Shown here: in pieces, positions 42,605 through 51,717 of the stretch
Numbering within the stretch: position 1 is the first letter of the stretch
Layout: every line of letters starts with the position of its first letter
NCBI RefSeq assembly: GCF_009497155.1
Contig: NZ_WINI01000007.1
Span: 441,137 to 505,136 of the forward strand
Origin: Glaciimonas soli
GTDB lineage: Bacteria > Pseudomonadota > Gammaproteobacteria > Burkholderiales > Burkholderiaceae_D
Length of the DNA stretch: 64,000 nt
Reading direction: 5' to 3'
Notes under the pieces: model-generated
Databases searched by the model: none
Told to the model about the DNA's origin: nothing
What the model saw: the letters and a program-made list of their open reading frames with translations, nothing else
Position numbers and translations under genes: made by a program

Positions 42605-45310
42605 TCAATGCAAAATCGCCTCAGCATTCTGTTTATCTCGCAATGCCGCGCATAACAAGGTTTTCTCGCTGGTTTGCGCTAACCCACGATCTGCTCCCGT
42701 GAGCTCTCTCAAACGTGGCTTGAAGTATGCACTCAAGCGCTTGGCGCCCTCCTGAGAACAAGCGCCGCCGCCCATCAAGCCCGGCAAGCCTCCACCAGTA
42801 AAACTTCCTGTACGTTTGATAATGGCCTGATCGTGATGAATGAACCAATTCCACAACGCGTTTTCGCCGGCACCATCTTCACGTGAGACATTGAATAAAG
42901 TAGAAATTTCACCAACCTTGACACGCGTATCAAGCGACAAATTGCGCGCCCGTTCGGAATTAGTTGCGTCTTTTACTGAAGCAATGCCAGTCAATAGACC
43001 AAACCGTTGTGATGGCTCGTTATTGCTACCGATTTCATTGATCAACGCATCAACAGCTTTGGTGCCACGTTCTTGTGCGGTGACTGCCAATATGGTGCGC
43101 AATAAATCGGGATTGGCGGCGCTCATGTTTAATCGGCCATTAGCCATGGGCGTTAATACTTTATCGCCTTGTGCTAACAGAACTTTTCTGACTTCAGGTA
43201 ATTGCATGTCTATCGCCAGAAATTCTGCGAGATTTGTACGCAATAGCGCATCGCTTTGCGGTTCATTGGCACGACGCTCGTAACCTAATGCCTCCAAACG
43301 CGGCAAGTACAGTTGACGCGCCACTTCAATCAAACGCTGCTTCTGCTCTGGTGTTTTGGCTTGATATTTATTCATCCATTGCAACGTTGTAATCAATGCA
43401 GTAATCACTTCAGACGTCGAAGATTGCGCCAGCAGTGACGCCGCTGCCAATACGGCTGGAGCATCCAAAGTGCCATGCTGGAAACCCGCATTAATCGCAT
43501 CAGCGTAGGCTAATTGCTCGGTGTCAGATAGTGTCGCAACTTGCGCATTCAAACGCACCAAATCCGACGCCGCCATCCCAAAGCGGTAATAGCCAGATGC
43601 ATTGGCATTGGGGATATACCAGGCATGGTCAGAAGCACCCGGCAGGGCAATTTTTCCTTCTTTTTGTTCGAGTAATTCACACTGTACTTTGCTGCTTTCT
43701 GCACCGGGTTCGCCATAACGTACGCATACCGGAATGCCCCAGCGCTTGTCAGCATTGCCTGTAGAACCTATCGGCAAATAACGCTGCTGCTTCACCTGCA
43801 AAAACGTTCCGTTATCCTCGTGCAGCAACGCCGTTTCTAGCCAAGGCACACCTGGCTGATCCAGAAAACTCAGCATGGCTTTGGTGAAGTGATCGCCTTT
43901 ACCAGATGCCTTGGCCAAAGCACCAATAAGATCATTGGTAGTCGCATTGGAAAATTGATGCTCTTGAATGTAATTGCGGACACCGGCTCGGAAAGTCTCC
44001 TCACCAAGATAGCGTTCAAACATATTCAATACCGCAGCACCCTTTTCATAAGTGATGCTATCGAACGCGGTTTCAATATCGCCATTGCTGAGAATCGGCT
44101 GACGAATTTTACGCACGCTGATCAAGCTGTCACTTTGCATAGCGTTATGTGCACCTTGAATCAGTTCAAGGTCGGCACGATATTCGGGATGCAGTTTCTG
44201 CGTAATTTTGCTTTGCATCCAAGTTGCAAAAGCTTCATTCAGCCAAAGGTCATCCCACCACGACATGGTCACGGTATCGCCAAACCATTGATGCGCTAGC
44301 TCATGTGCTTCCACATTAAAAGAATTGCGTACATTCGATGCAGGTGACTGCGCATCAATCAGCATCAGATAATCGCGGAAAGTGACCAATCCCGGATTTT
44401 CCATTGCGCCAGCTTCAAAATCAGGCGCGGCTAACAAATCAATCTTGTCAAAGGGATAGCCAAATCCAAAATAATCTTCTAATGACGTGACAATCAACGG
44501 TGTTTGTGCCAATGCATGCTGCATGCGCCGGCCTTCGCCCTTGGTGGCGATGCCGCGTAACGGCGTGATCTGATTGCGCCATTGGGTTGTCGGGATATCC
44601 GGCCCAGCGACAACATCCCACGGCCCCACCGCCCAGGCGACTAAATAGGTTGGCAATGGTTTGGTCACGGCAAAGCGCAATTTACGCCAGCCGTCAGCGA
44701 GCTTTTCATCGGAGATGACGGAAGTATTGGCAACACCCACCTGATCGGCCGGAATAGTCAGACTCAGTTCAAACGGCGTTTTAAAGGCTGGCTCGTCAAA
44801 ACCAGGGAAGGCATAACGCGCGCTAACCGCTTCCATTTGCGTCATCGCATATGGCAAACTTTGATGCGTGACTTTGTACAAGCCTTGCAATTGCTCGTTG
44901 AACGGCGCAGTAAAGGTCAATGCAATTCGGTATTTTCCGGCAGGTAAAGTGCTGCCAAAATTAATCACCGCAACGCCAACATTTTTATCGGCTATACGAA
45001 ATTTTGCAGCTATCGATTGTTGCGCTTGATTGGTAACCGTCACCTGGCTTACGGTTAATTCTTGCGCATGCAACCAGACATGATCTGCCGGTTGCTTAAG
45101 CTGGACATCTATCGTGCTGCTACCCGAATAGTTATCAACCTTTGGATCAATCCTGAAATCGAGATGGTAATACAGAGGTTGCACCCAGGTTGGCAATTTG
45201 CCTAAAGGTGCAGTGTCATTTGGCACCGCCGCTGATGCGCCGGCAAAGGAAAAGTACAGTGCAACTACAAACAATATGACATGAAATAGATTACGACGAA
45301 TAGAACCCAT
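42605..45310 (-). CDS. M1-family metalloaminopeptidase, secreted
   Basis: The protein of about 901 residues has an N-terminal signal (HVILFVVALYFSFAGASA), a beta-sandwich domain, the exopeptidase motif GAMENPGLV near residue 303, and the zinc motif HELAHQWFG near 337 with the third ligand in NEAFATW 22 residues on. An ERAP1-like C-terminal helical domain follows. It is like PepN/aminopeptidase N but exported, so it probably trims peptides in the periplasm or outside. ATG 45310 or GTG 45313 could start it; GAGGA lies just upstream. It is divergent from the M13 peptidase gene, pairing two secreted peptidases. Confidence 0.92.
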   Translation of the reverse strand: MGSIRRNLFHVILFVVALYFSFAGASAAVPNDTAPLGKLPTWVQPLYYHLDFRIDPKVDNYSGSSTIDVQLKQPADHVWLHAQELTVSQVTVTNQAQQSIAAKFRIADKNVGVAVINFGSTLPAGKYRIALTFTAPFNEQLQGLYKVTHQSLPYAMTQMEAVSARYAFPGFDEPAFKTPFELSLTIPADQVGVANTSVISDEKLADGWRKLRFAVTKPLPTYLVAWAVGPWDVVAGPDIPTTQWRNQITPLRGIATKGEGRRMQHALAQTPLIVTSLEDYFGFGYPFDKIDLLAAPDFEAGAMENPGLVTFRDYLMLIDAQSPASNVRNSFNVEAHELAHQWFGDTVTMSWWDDLWLNEAFATWMQSKITQKLHPEYRADLELIQGAHNAMQSDSLISVRKIRQPILSNGDIETAFDSITYEKGAAVLNMFERYLGEETFRAGVRNYIQEHQFSNATTNDLIGALAKASGKGDHFTKAMLSFLDQPGVPWLETALLHEDNGTFLQVKQQRYLPIGSTGNADKRWGIPVCVRYGEPGAESSKVQCELLEQKEGKIALPGASDHAWYIPNANASGYYRFGMAASDLVRLNAQVATLSDTEQLAYADAINAGFQHGTLDAPAVLAAASLLAQSSTSEVITALITTLQWMNKYQAKTPEQKQRLIEVARQLYLPRLEALGYERRANEPQSDALLRTNLAEFLAIDMQLPEVRKVLLAQGDKVLTPMANGRLNMSAANPDLLRTILAVTAQERGTKAVDALINEIGSNNEPSQRFGLLTGIASVKDATNSERARNLSLDTRVKVGEISTLFNVSREDGAGENALWNWFIHHDQAIIKRTGSFTGGGLPGLMGGGACSQEGAKRLSAYFKPRLRELTGADRGLAQTSEKTLLCAALRDKQNAEAILH

Positions 45311-45447
45311 CACAACACATCCTCACATAATTTTAAGCAGCGATTCTATCTCTAAAGCGTCCAATCTTAGATTTAAGATTGGGTAAATCATTTTTCGCAT
45401 AATCATTTGCATCTTTTGCTGCGCCGCAAAATAAATATTTCCGCTGC

Positions 45448-45479
45448 TGCTCGCCCTCTTTTGGGGCATTTTTTTTTGG
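45448..45479 (+). terminator. Weak hairpin plus T run upstream of pepO
   Basis: GCCC/GGGC around TCTTTT is followed by ATTTTTTTTT. The stem is short. It could be an early terminator in the leader of the M13 peptidase gene or a chance pattern. Confidence 0.25.
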
Positions 45480-45571
45480 ATTTTATGGCTGTATATTGCA
45501 AAAGAAACTGATACAGTGATGAGCTGTATTTTTGATTAACTTGGTACCCCTTTGTTAAGGAAGACTTACTC

Positions 45572-47665
45572 GTGAAACGCTTAATAACTAAAACATGTAT
45601 TGCTACCGCAGTACTAATAATGATGAGCGGCGTTACCAACGCTGAGACCTCACCAGCCACCAATGGCGTACAAACTGCCGCTGTCACCAAGGCAGCAGCC
45701 ACCAGCCTGATTTCAGGTATTGATATGCAAAACATCGATAGCTCGGTGCGGCCACAAGATAATTTCTATAATTATGTAAATGGCAAGTGGTTGGAAAAAA
45801 CAGAAATCCCTGCCGACAAATCGTCATGGGGCGCGTTTTATGAATTGCGCGAAAAATCACTCGATGATTTGCACAACATTGTGAACCGTGTCAGCCAGGA
45901 AAAAGATACTAAAGCCGGCAGCAATGAACAGCAAATCGCCGATCTGTATGCCAGTTATATGGATGAGCCCGCCCTTGAAAAGCTGGGTACCAAACCGCTA
46001 ACAAATGAATTTGCTGAAATCAATGCGCTCAAAGACAAAAAACAAATTCCCGCATTAATCGCGCATTTGTCCAGAATCGGCGTGACAGTTCCCTATGATC
46101 TCAACATCCATCAAGATGCAAAAGATTCGACCAAACAAATTGCCGACCTGGGTCAAAGTGGTCTTGGCATGCCGGATCGTGACTACTACTTGAAAAACGA
46201 TGACGTCAAGCTCAAAGAAACACGCGCCAAATATCTGGCACATATAGAAAAAATGCTGGCAATGAGTGGCGATAAAAACGCCAAGGCCAATGCCGCAAGT
46301 ATTCTCGGATTAGAAACCGAGCTAGCTAAAGTTCAATGGACTAAAGTCGAAAATCGCGATCCGGTCAAAACCTATAACAAAGTGGAACTGGCGGATTTAA
46401 ACAAGCTGGCGCCTGGTTATAACTGGGATGGCTATTTAACGGGTGCGGGTCTGAAAGACAAAGTGGACTACGTGGTTGTTAGTCAGCCTAGCTACATCAA
46501 AGGATACGACCAGGTTTTGCAAAAAACACCATTGTCAACATGGAAGCTATACTTCAAATGGCACGTGCTGAGTGACTTTGCATCGAAATTATCGAAAGAA
46601 TATGTCGATGAGCACTTTGCATTTTATGGCACCACATTACGTGGCATTCCTCAAAATGAACCACGCTGGAAACGCGGTGTACTGACTGTGGAAGGTGCAG
46701 TTGGCGAAGGCTTGGGCAAACTTTATGTTGCAGAGTATTTCCCGCCTGAGAATAAAGCGCGCATGGAAAAACTGGTTGCCAACCTGATCGCTGCGTATCA
46801 AAAGAGTGTCGATACGCTAGACTGGATGGGTCCGGAAACTAAAAAACAAGCGCAGAAGAAATTGTCTACGTTGATGACGAAAATTGGTTATCCAGATAAA
46901 TGGCGTGACTATTCAAGCTTGACTATCAAGCGCGATGATTTAGTCGGCAACGTTATGCGTGCTAACGACTTCGAATTCCAACGTAACATCAACAAACTCG
47001 GTAAGCCAGTTGATCGCGCTGAATGGGGCATGACACCACAAACGGTAAATGCGTATTACAACCCTGAATTGAACGAAGTAGTTTTCCCTGCTGCGATCTT
47101 GCAACCGCCATTCTTTAATGCTCAGGCAGATGACGCAGTCAATTACGGCGCGATCGGCGCAGTAATTGGCCATGAAATCAGCCACGGTTTTGACGATCAA
47201 GGTAGTCAATATGACGAAGTAGGCAACTTGCGCGATTGGTGGACGAAAGAAGATCACAAAAATTTCGAAGTCAAAACCAAAGCCTTGGTTGCACAGTACA
47301 GCGCATATAGCCCTGTCCCTGGCTACAACGTTAACGGCGAACTGACATTAGGTGAAAACATCGCCGACAACTCTGGTTTGGCGATTGCGTATAAAGCCTA
47401 CCAATTATCCTTAGGCGGCAAACCTGCACCAGTGATTGATGGACTGAGCGGCAATCAACGCTTCTACCTGGGCTTTGGTCAAGTATGGCGCAGCAAAATC
47501 CGCGATGCTCAAGCTATCGTCTACGTCAAAACCGACCCGCACTCACCAGCGCAATTCCGCGGTAACGGTACAGTGGAAAACCAACCAGGCTTCTACGAAG
47601 CATTCGGCGTCAAACCTGGCGACAAAATGTACCGCGCTCCAGAAGAGCGCGTCATTATGTGGTGA
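45572..47665 (+). CDS. pepO: M13-family endopeptidase (PepO/neprilysin type), secreted
   Basis: A 697-residue zinc peptidase with a signal sequence (LITKTCIATAVLIMMSGVTNA). Family motifs are VRPQDNFYNYVNGKWLEKTE (N-terminal M13 domain), VNAYYNPELNEVVFPAAILQ, zinc motif VIGHEISHGFDDQG near residue 534, and ENIADNSGL with the third ligand Glu. The C-terminus ends APEERVIMW, as usual in M13 enzymes. GTG 45572 has AAGGAAG upstream. It is followed by a terminator and MITE copy 2. Confidence 0.94.
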   Translation: MKRLITKTCIATAVLIMMSGVTNAETSPATNGVQTAAVTKAAATSLISGIDMQNIDSSVRPQDNFYNYVNGKWLEKTEIPADKSSWGAFYELREKSLDDLHNIVNRVSQEKDTKAGSNEQQIADLYASYMDEPALEKLGTKPLTNEFAEINALKDKKQIPALIAHLSRIGVTVPYDLNIHQDAKDSTKQIADLGQSGLGMPDRDYYLKNDDVKLKETRAKYLAHIEKMLAMSGDKNAKANAASILGLETELAKVQWTKVENRDPVKTYNKVELADLNKLAPGYNWDGYLTGAGLKDKVDYVVVSQPSYIKGYDQVLQKTPLSTWKLYFKWHVLSDFASKLSKEYVDEHFAFYGTTLRGIPQNEPRWKRGVLTVEGAVGEGLGKLYVAEYFPPENKARMEKLVANLIAAYQKSVDTLDWMGPETKKQAQKKLSTLMTKIGYPDKWRDYSSLTIKRDDLVGNVMRANDFEFQRNINKLGKPVDRAEWGMTPQTVNAYYNPELNEVVFPAAILQPPFFNAQADDAVNYGAIGAVIGHEISHGFDDQGSQYDEVGNLRDWWTKEDHKNFEVKTKALVAQYSAYSPVPGYNVNGELTLGENIADNSGLAIAYKAYQLSLGGKPAPVIDGLSGNQRFYLGFGQVWRSKIRDAQAIVYVKTDPHSPAQFRGNGTVENQPGFYEAFGVKPGDKMYRAPEERVIMW

Positions 47666-47692
47666 TAGTTTAGCGTCACCATCGCGACCAAT

Positions 47693-47719
47693 AAAAACCA
47701 CCGCTTGCGGTGGTTTTTT
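47693..47719 (+). terminator. Intrinsic terminator after pepO
   Basis: AAAACCACCGC/GCGGTGGTTTT with a TT loop is followed by T residues. It lies 28 bases past the stop codon. Confidence 0.88.
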
Positions 47720-47730
47720 CATGCTAATTT

Positions 47731-47893
47731 GAGTTTACGCAAAACAGGGCTGGGTGTTGCATTTTTTGCTCAGAAAAGACGGAGCACAAAAAGAAAGGCG
47801 TTAAGTTCAGAGATAGTGGCGCGCCTGATCCAGTCATTGATACCGACGCCACGAGATCGTGAGCAAAAAATGCAACATCCAGCCCTGAAATGA
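47731..47893. mobile_element. MITE-like element, copy 2
   Basis: This is the best-conserved terminal repeat of the family: CAGGGCTGGGTGTTGCATTT then TTTGCTCA (47745-47772) is repeated inverted at 47860-47887 with one mismatch. The internal part holds GAAAAGACGGAGCACAAAAA near the left end and TACCGACGCCACGAGATCGT (47842-47861) near the right, both with counterparts in copies 1 and 3. No gene is encoded. It lies between pepO and glnS. Confidence 0.8.
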
Positions 47894-48047
47894 CTAACCG
47901 CCAGTCAACCGCTCGCATGGCGCCACCGAATGACTACTCAACAAACTCCCTCTGACATCAATTAGCAACATGATCACCGACAACCCCTCCCTCTACGGTA
48001 AAATGTAAACATCTAAAATTCAACAAAGCTTGACGAAAAAGCCATCC
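47894..48047 (+). other. Upstream region of glnS
   Basis: No gene or strong signal is seen between the MITE-like element and the glnS start. The stretch contains the glnS promoter by position, and the ribosome-binding site before ATG 48048 is weak. Confidence 0.3.
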
Positions 48048-49829
48048 ATGAGCACAGACCACAAAAACGCCCCCACTAACGGCCACAACATCCCCGCCCC
48101 ATCCAACTTTCTACGCACCATCATAGAAGCCGACCTGACCGCAGGTGTGTATGCCAATCGTCAAGACAGCCAAGGTCAACCGCTCCCTCCTATGGTGACG
48201 CGCTTCCCACCGGAACCAAACGGCTACTTGCACATCGGTCACGCCAAAGCGATCTGCGTCAATTTTGGTCTGGCGCGCGATTACGCTGGCCGCTGCAATT
48301 TGCGTTTTGACGATACCAACCCAGAAAAAGAAGAACAAGAATATGTCGACACCATCATCGACAGCGTCAAATGGTTAGGCTTCGACTGGAACGACAGTAC
48401 TGGCGAACATCTGTATTTCGCCAGTAATTATTTCGACAAGTTATATGAAATGGCAGAATATTTGATTACAGCCGGTTTAGCCTATGTCGACAGCCAAAGC
48501 GCCGCAGACATGGCGGCAAACCGCGGGAATTTTGGTGAGGTCGGCAAAGACTCGCCGTTTCGTACTCGCTCACCGGCAGAATCGTTGGATCTGTTCCGTC
48601 GCATGAAAGCAGGTGAATTCAAAGATGGCGAACATGTGGTGCGTGCCAAAATCGACATGGCATCGCCCAATATGACCATGCGTGACCCCGCGATTTATCG
48701 CATCCGTCATGCACATCATCATCGCACCGGCGATCAATGGTGCATCTATCCTATGTACGATTTCACCCATCCGATTTCAGATGCGCTGGAAAATATTTCG
48801 CATTCGATTTGCACTTTGGAATTCCAGGATCACCGTCCATTTTATGACTGGATACTGGACAAACTCAGTGGCGGCGGTTTCTTCCAAAAACCGGTACCGC
48901 ATCAATACGAATTCGCTCGCCTCAACGTCACATACGTGGTCACTAGCAAGCGTAAATTACGCCAACTGGTCGACGAGAAAATTGTCGACGGCTGGGATGA
49001 TCCACGCATGCCAACCTTAGTCGGTATCCGTCGTCGCGGCTATACACCCGAATCGCTACAATTATTCTGCGAACGCAGCGGCGTCACAAAATCCGACGGC
49101 TGGATAGATATGAGCTCGCTTGAAGGTGCATTGCGCGAAGATCTCGATCCAAAAGCACCACGCGCCACTGCTGTGCTGCGCCCGTTGAAGCTGGTGATCG
49201 ACAATTTCCCAGAAGGTGAAACGGTTGCTTGCCATGCGCCGATTTACCCGCCGGCACATCCGGAACATGAGACTGCATTACGCCATTTCCCTATCAGCAA
49301 AACACTGTGGATAGAACAAGAAGATTTCATGGAAACACCCGTCAAAGGCTATTTCCGCTTGTTCCCGCCTATCGATGACAAGCCCGGCAGCCGTGTACGT
49401 CTGCGTCATGGTTACGTAGTTGAATGCACTGGCTTTGACAAAGATGCTGACGGCAATATCACCGCTGTCCATTGCTCTTATTTTGACGATAGCAAAAGCG
49501 GTACGCCAGGCAGTGCCAACTATAAAGTTAAAGGAAACATACACTGGGTCAGCGCAGCACATGCGTTAGAAGCGGAAGTACGTTTGTATGACCGCTTGTT
49601 CAGCGACCCACATCCCGATGCTGGCGGCAAAGATTTCAAACTGGCGTTGAATCCAAATGCGAAAGAATGCATCACTGCGTATCTGGAACCCGGCTTGTCA
49701 ACCGCCAAGCCAGATGATAAATTTCAATTTGAACGTCATGGCTATTTTGTCGCTGACCGTGTCGATAGCGTGGAAGGTAAGCCGGTATTTAATCGGACTG
49801 TGACCTTGAAAGATGGCTGGGCAAAATAA
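48048..49829 (+). CDS. glnS: Glutaminyl-tRNA synthetase
   Basis: A class I synthetase of 593 residues from ATG 48048 ([11 protein letters not shown]). The HIGH motif is in [20 protein letters not shown]; the KMSKS-equivalent is [28 protein letters not shown] and the C-terminal anticodon-binding barrels ([18 protein letters not shown]-like region) are in order. An in-frame TTG at 48030 would add six residues. It is monocistronic, with a strong hairpin after the stop. Confidence 0.96.
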   Translation: MSTDHKNAPTNGHNIPAPSNFLRTIIEADLTAGVYANRQDSQGQPLPPMVTRFPPEPNGYLHIGHAKAICVNFGLARDYAGRCNLRFDDTNPEKEEQEYVDTIIDSVKWLGFDWNDSTGEHLYFASNYFDKLYEMAEYLITAGLAYVDSQSAADMAANRGNFGEVGKDSPFRTRSPAESLDLFRRMKAGEFKDGEHVVRAKIDMASPNMTMRDPAIYRIRHAHHHRTGDQWCIYPMYDFTHPISDALENISHSICTLEFQDHRPFYDWILDKLSGGGFFQKPVPHQYEFARLNVTYVVTSKRKLRQLVDEKIVDGWDDPRMPTLVGIRRRGYTPESLQLFCERSGVTKSDGWIDMSSLEGALREDLDPKAPRATAVLRPLKLVIDNFPEGETVACHAPIYPPAHPEHETALRHFPISKTLWIEQEDFMETPVKGYFRLFPPIDDKPGSRVRLRHGYVVECTGFDKDADGNITAVHCSYFDDSKSGTPGSANYKVKGNIHWVSAAHALEAEVRLYDRLFSDPHPDAGGKDFKLALNPNAKECITAYLEPGLSTAKPDDKFQFERHGYFVADRVDSVEGKPVFNRTVTLKDGWAK

Positions 49830-49870
49830 CTATCTGACATTTGCGTAAAAATTAGTACTGCAAACAAAAA

Positions 49871-49906
49871 TCGGGGCGATGTATGAGAGTTCATACATCG
49901 CCCCGA
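49871..49906. terminator. Long hairpin after glnS
   Basis: TCGGGGCGATGTATGA pairs perfectly with TCATACATCGCCCCGA around a 4-base loop. On the plus strand TAGCATTTA follows; the cleaner T run is on the minus strand. It probably ends or protects the glnS mRNA. Confidence 0.7.
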
Positions 49907-50098
49907 TAGCATTTACAGAGAAGTCATAGCAAATGTGTATTTCTGACAAAAATTAATGACTTAGACAAGATAAATATTAAATTTTCATCGTGAACAATGC
50001 ATTTGAATATATCCGCTTGCGGAGACAGGCATAATGCTTGAAAACTACCAAAGCAGCATCACCTTAGCCATCTTACCCACCCTGTTAAAGGAATCATC

Positions 50099-50608
50099 AT
50101 GACCATTTCAATGTACAGCGCCTCCGTCCCTGTTTTCAAACAAATGCTCAGTGCATTAAGTGACGTGCTGGCAAAAGCTGAAGCACACGCCACTGAAAAG
50201 AAAATCGATCCTAGCGTTTTCTTACAATCACGCTTATTCCCAGATATGTTCCCATTAACACGTCAAGTGCAAATAGCTGCCGATTTTGCGAAGAGCGTAC
50301 CCTCCCGTCTGGCCGAAATTGAAGTGCCGGCATACGAAGATAGCGAACAAAATTTTGCGGAATTGCAAGCGCGCATCAAGAAAACAATAGCATTGCTCGA
50401 CGGCTTTTCGGCAGCGCAAATAGACGGCAAAGAAGGATTGGAAGTGGTTCTGCGTCCGGGTACGCCGAAAGAAAGAAAATTAAATGGCCAGGCATTTCTG
50501 CTGCATTACGGCTTGCCACAATTTTTCTTCCATGTGACCACCGCTTATAACATTTTGCGTCACAACGGCGTAGAAATCGGGAAGCTTGATTTCATGGGTG
50601 CACGCTAA
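50099..50608 (+). CDS. DUF1993 family protein
   Basis: A 169-residue protein of the DUF1993 family: MTISMYSASVPVFKQMLSAL, RLFPDMFPLTRQVQIAADFA, the RPG motif VVLRPGTPKERKLNGQAFLL, and the histidine-bearing HYGLPQFFFHVTTAYNILRH. The fold is predicted to be a DinB-like four-helix bundle with possible metal-binding histidines. The function is unknown. AAGGA lies 8 bases before the ATG. A strong hairpin follows at 50628-50668. Confidence 0.88.
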   Translation: MTISMYSASVPVFKQMLSALSDVLAKAEAHATEKKIDPSVFLQSRLFPDMFPLTRQVQIAADFAKSVPSRLAEIEVPAYEDSEQNFAELQARIKKTIALLDGFSAAQIDGKEGLEVVLRPGTPKERKLNGQAFLLHYGLPQFFFHVTTAYNILRHNGVEIGKLDFMGAR

Positions 50609-50627
50609 TCACCGGGCAGAATAGTAC

Positions 50628-50668
50628 GATGGGTCGCTGCTGCATTACGCATGCAGCAGCGACCCATC
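50628..50668 (+). terminator. Hairpin after the DUF1993 gene
   Basis: GATGGGTCGCTGCTGCA pairs perfectly over 17 bases with TGCAGCAGCGACCCATC across a 7-base loop, 20 bases past the stop codon. A T-poor tail follows. Confidence 0.7.
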
Positions 50669-50746
50669 ATTATCATTGCTAAACGTTGGTGATAACGCTG
50701 CATACATTGCACAACGGGAATTCACCCTATTCAGATTGAGAAAATC

Positions 50747-51049
50747 ATGATTCTAGAACTCGCCGATATTCGCATTCAACCCGGTAAACAAGCCGAATTT
50801 GACGCAGCCATTCAACGCGGCGTCGCAGACGTTATCAGCAAAGCCAAAGGCTTTTCTGGATTTAAAGTACACAAGGGAATTGAATCGCCAGAGCGCTATG
50901 TGCTGACGATTTTATGGAAAACGTTGGAAAATCACACGATGGATTTTCGCGAGTCGCCAGCATTTGCTGAATGGCGTGCGATCATCGGGCCATTTTTTGC
51001 TGTGCCGCCAACAGTCGAACATTTTTCGCTGCTGGCCGAATCAGAATGA
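50747..51049 (+). CDS. ABM-domain protein (antibiotic biosynthesis monooxygenase fold)
   Basis: A 100-residue ferredoxin-like dimeric alpha+beta barrel protein: LELADIRIQPGKQAEFDAAI, AKGFSGFKVHKGIESPERYV, ILWKTLENHTMDFRESPAFA and a final VPPTVEHFSLL. Members range from quinol monooxygenases to proteins without known activity. It stands alone, with a possible ribosome-binding site (TTGAGAAA). No antibiotic cluster is nearby. Confidence 0.85.
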   Translation: MILELADIRIQPGKQAEFDAAIQRGVADVISKAKGFSGFKVHKGIESPERYVLTILWKTLENHTMDFRESPAFAEWRAIIGPFFAVPPTVEHFSLLAESE

Positions 51050-51167
51050 TGCGTAAAGAACAGCATCAATAACATGTTGCAACCTCGGCTGGCTACCAAT
51101 GTAGCCGGCCGTCATATCGGCAATATTTTTACTACTTGTGCTGCTGATTACTATTTAAGAACAGTCA

Positions 51168-51386
51168 TTAGAAACCGCGCAACCACGCTTCATTCTGGAT
51201 ATTGCTACGATCAATGTGACGAATGCGGTGCTCTAAATCTGATAAATCGCGAGCTTCAGCCAAAAACGCTTCGTTGTGCGCAGTGTTTGATTGCTCAAAT
51301 GAGTGGCCCAAACGCTTGATGAATGTCGAGATAGCAGCAACGACGCTGATTTGTTGATGTGAAGAATTTGCAGTTAATGTAGTCAT
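51168..51386 (-). CDS. DUF3563-type small protein (72 aa)
   Basis: From ATG 51386, with AAGGA eight bases upstream, it encodes MTTLTANSSHQQISVVAAIS, then a helical C-terminus NEAFLAEARDLSDLEHRIRH with the family pattern (LAxAxDLxDLExRxR). The product is helical and basic. Such proteins are common in Burkholderiales and of unknown function. A longer frame up to 51482 lacks a ribosome-binding site. Confidence 0.75.
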   Translation of the reverse strand: MTTLTANSSHQQISVVAAISTFIKRLGHSFEQSNTAHNEAFLAEARDLSDLEHRIRHIDRSNIQNEAWLRGF

Positions 51387-51717
51387 GATAAGTGTCCTTG
51401 TCTGTTTTACCGCGCATGAAATACCAAAATGAGTACCACTGTGGTGCATGGGGTTAAAATTGCGAGCACTTGATTGGTGCACCGCATCATCAGAATACTC
51501 TTTGCACCAAAATGTGCCACTTTCGATTCACCATAGCAGTTATACGGTTTGTGAATTTAAAGGGCTAAATATGCAAATTTTGACAAGAAAACTGATTTAC
51601 ACTGCCGTTGTAAATACACAAAAATAATGAATAATGACAATTTAGCAGCGCAGCATATTTAATAAATCATTCACTTTTCACACTGTTTCCCAAGCTTATT
51701 TTTAATGCGCATTTTTA
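51387..51717. other. Divergent upstream region of the DUF3563 gene and sbcB
   Basis: No gene is seen. The region is AT-rich next to sbcB. Repeated GGTGCA/TGCACC half sites occur at about 51444-51502, in the expected promoter region of the DUF3563 gene, and could be operator sites. Confidence 0.3.

Noticed and set aside
45403-45735. 110-codon minus-strand frame before the M1 peptidase
   Set aside because: It overlaps the signal-peptide region of pepO in antisense and has no recognisable domain or supported start.
50747-51049. ABM-domain gene as part of an antibiotic cluster
   Set aside because: It stands alone among housekeeping genes; the domain name does not imply antibiotic synthesis.
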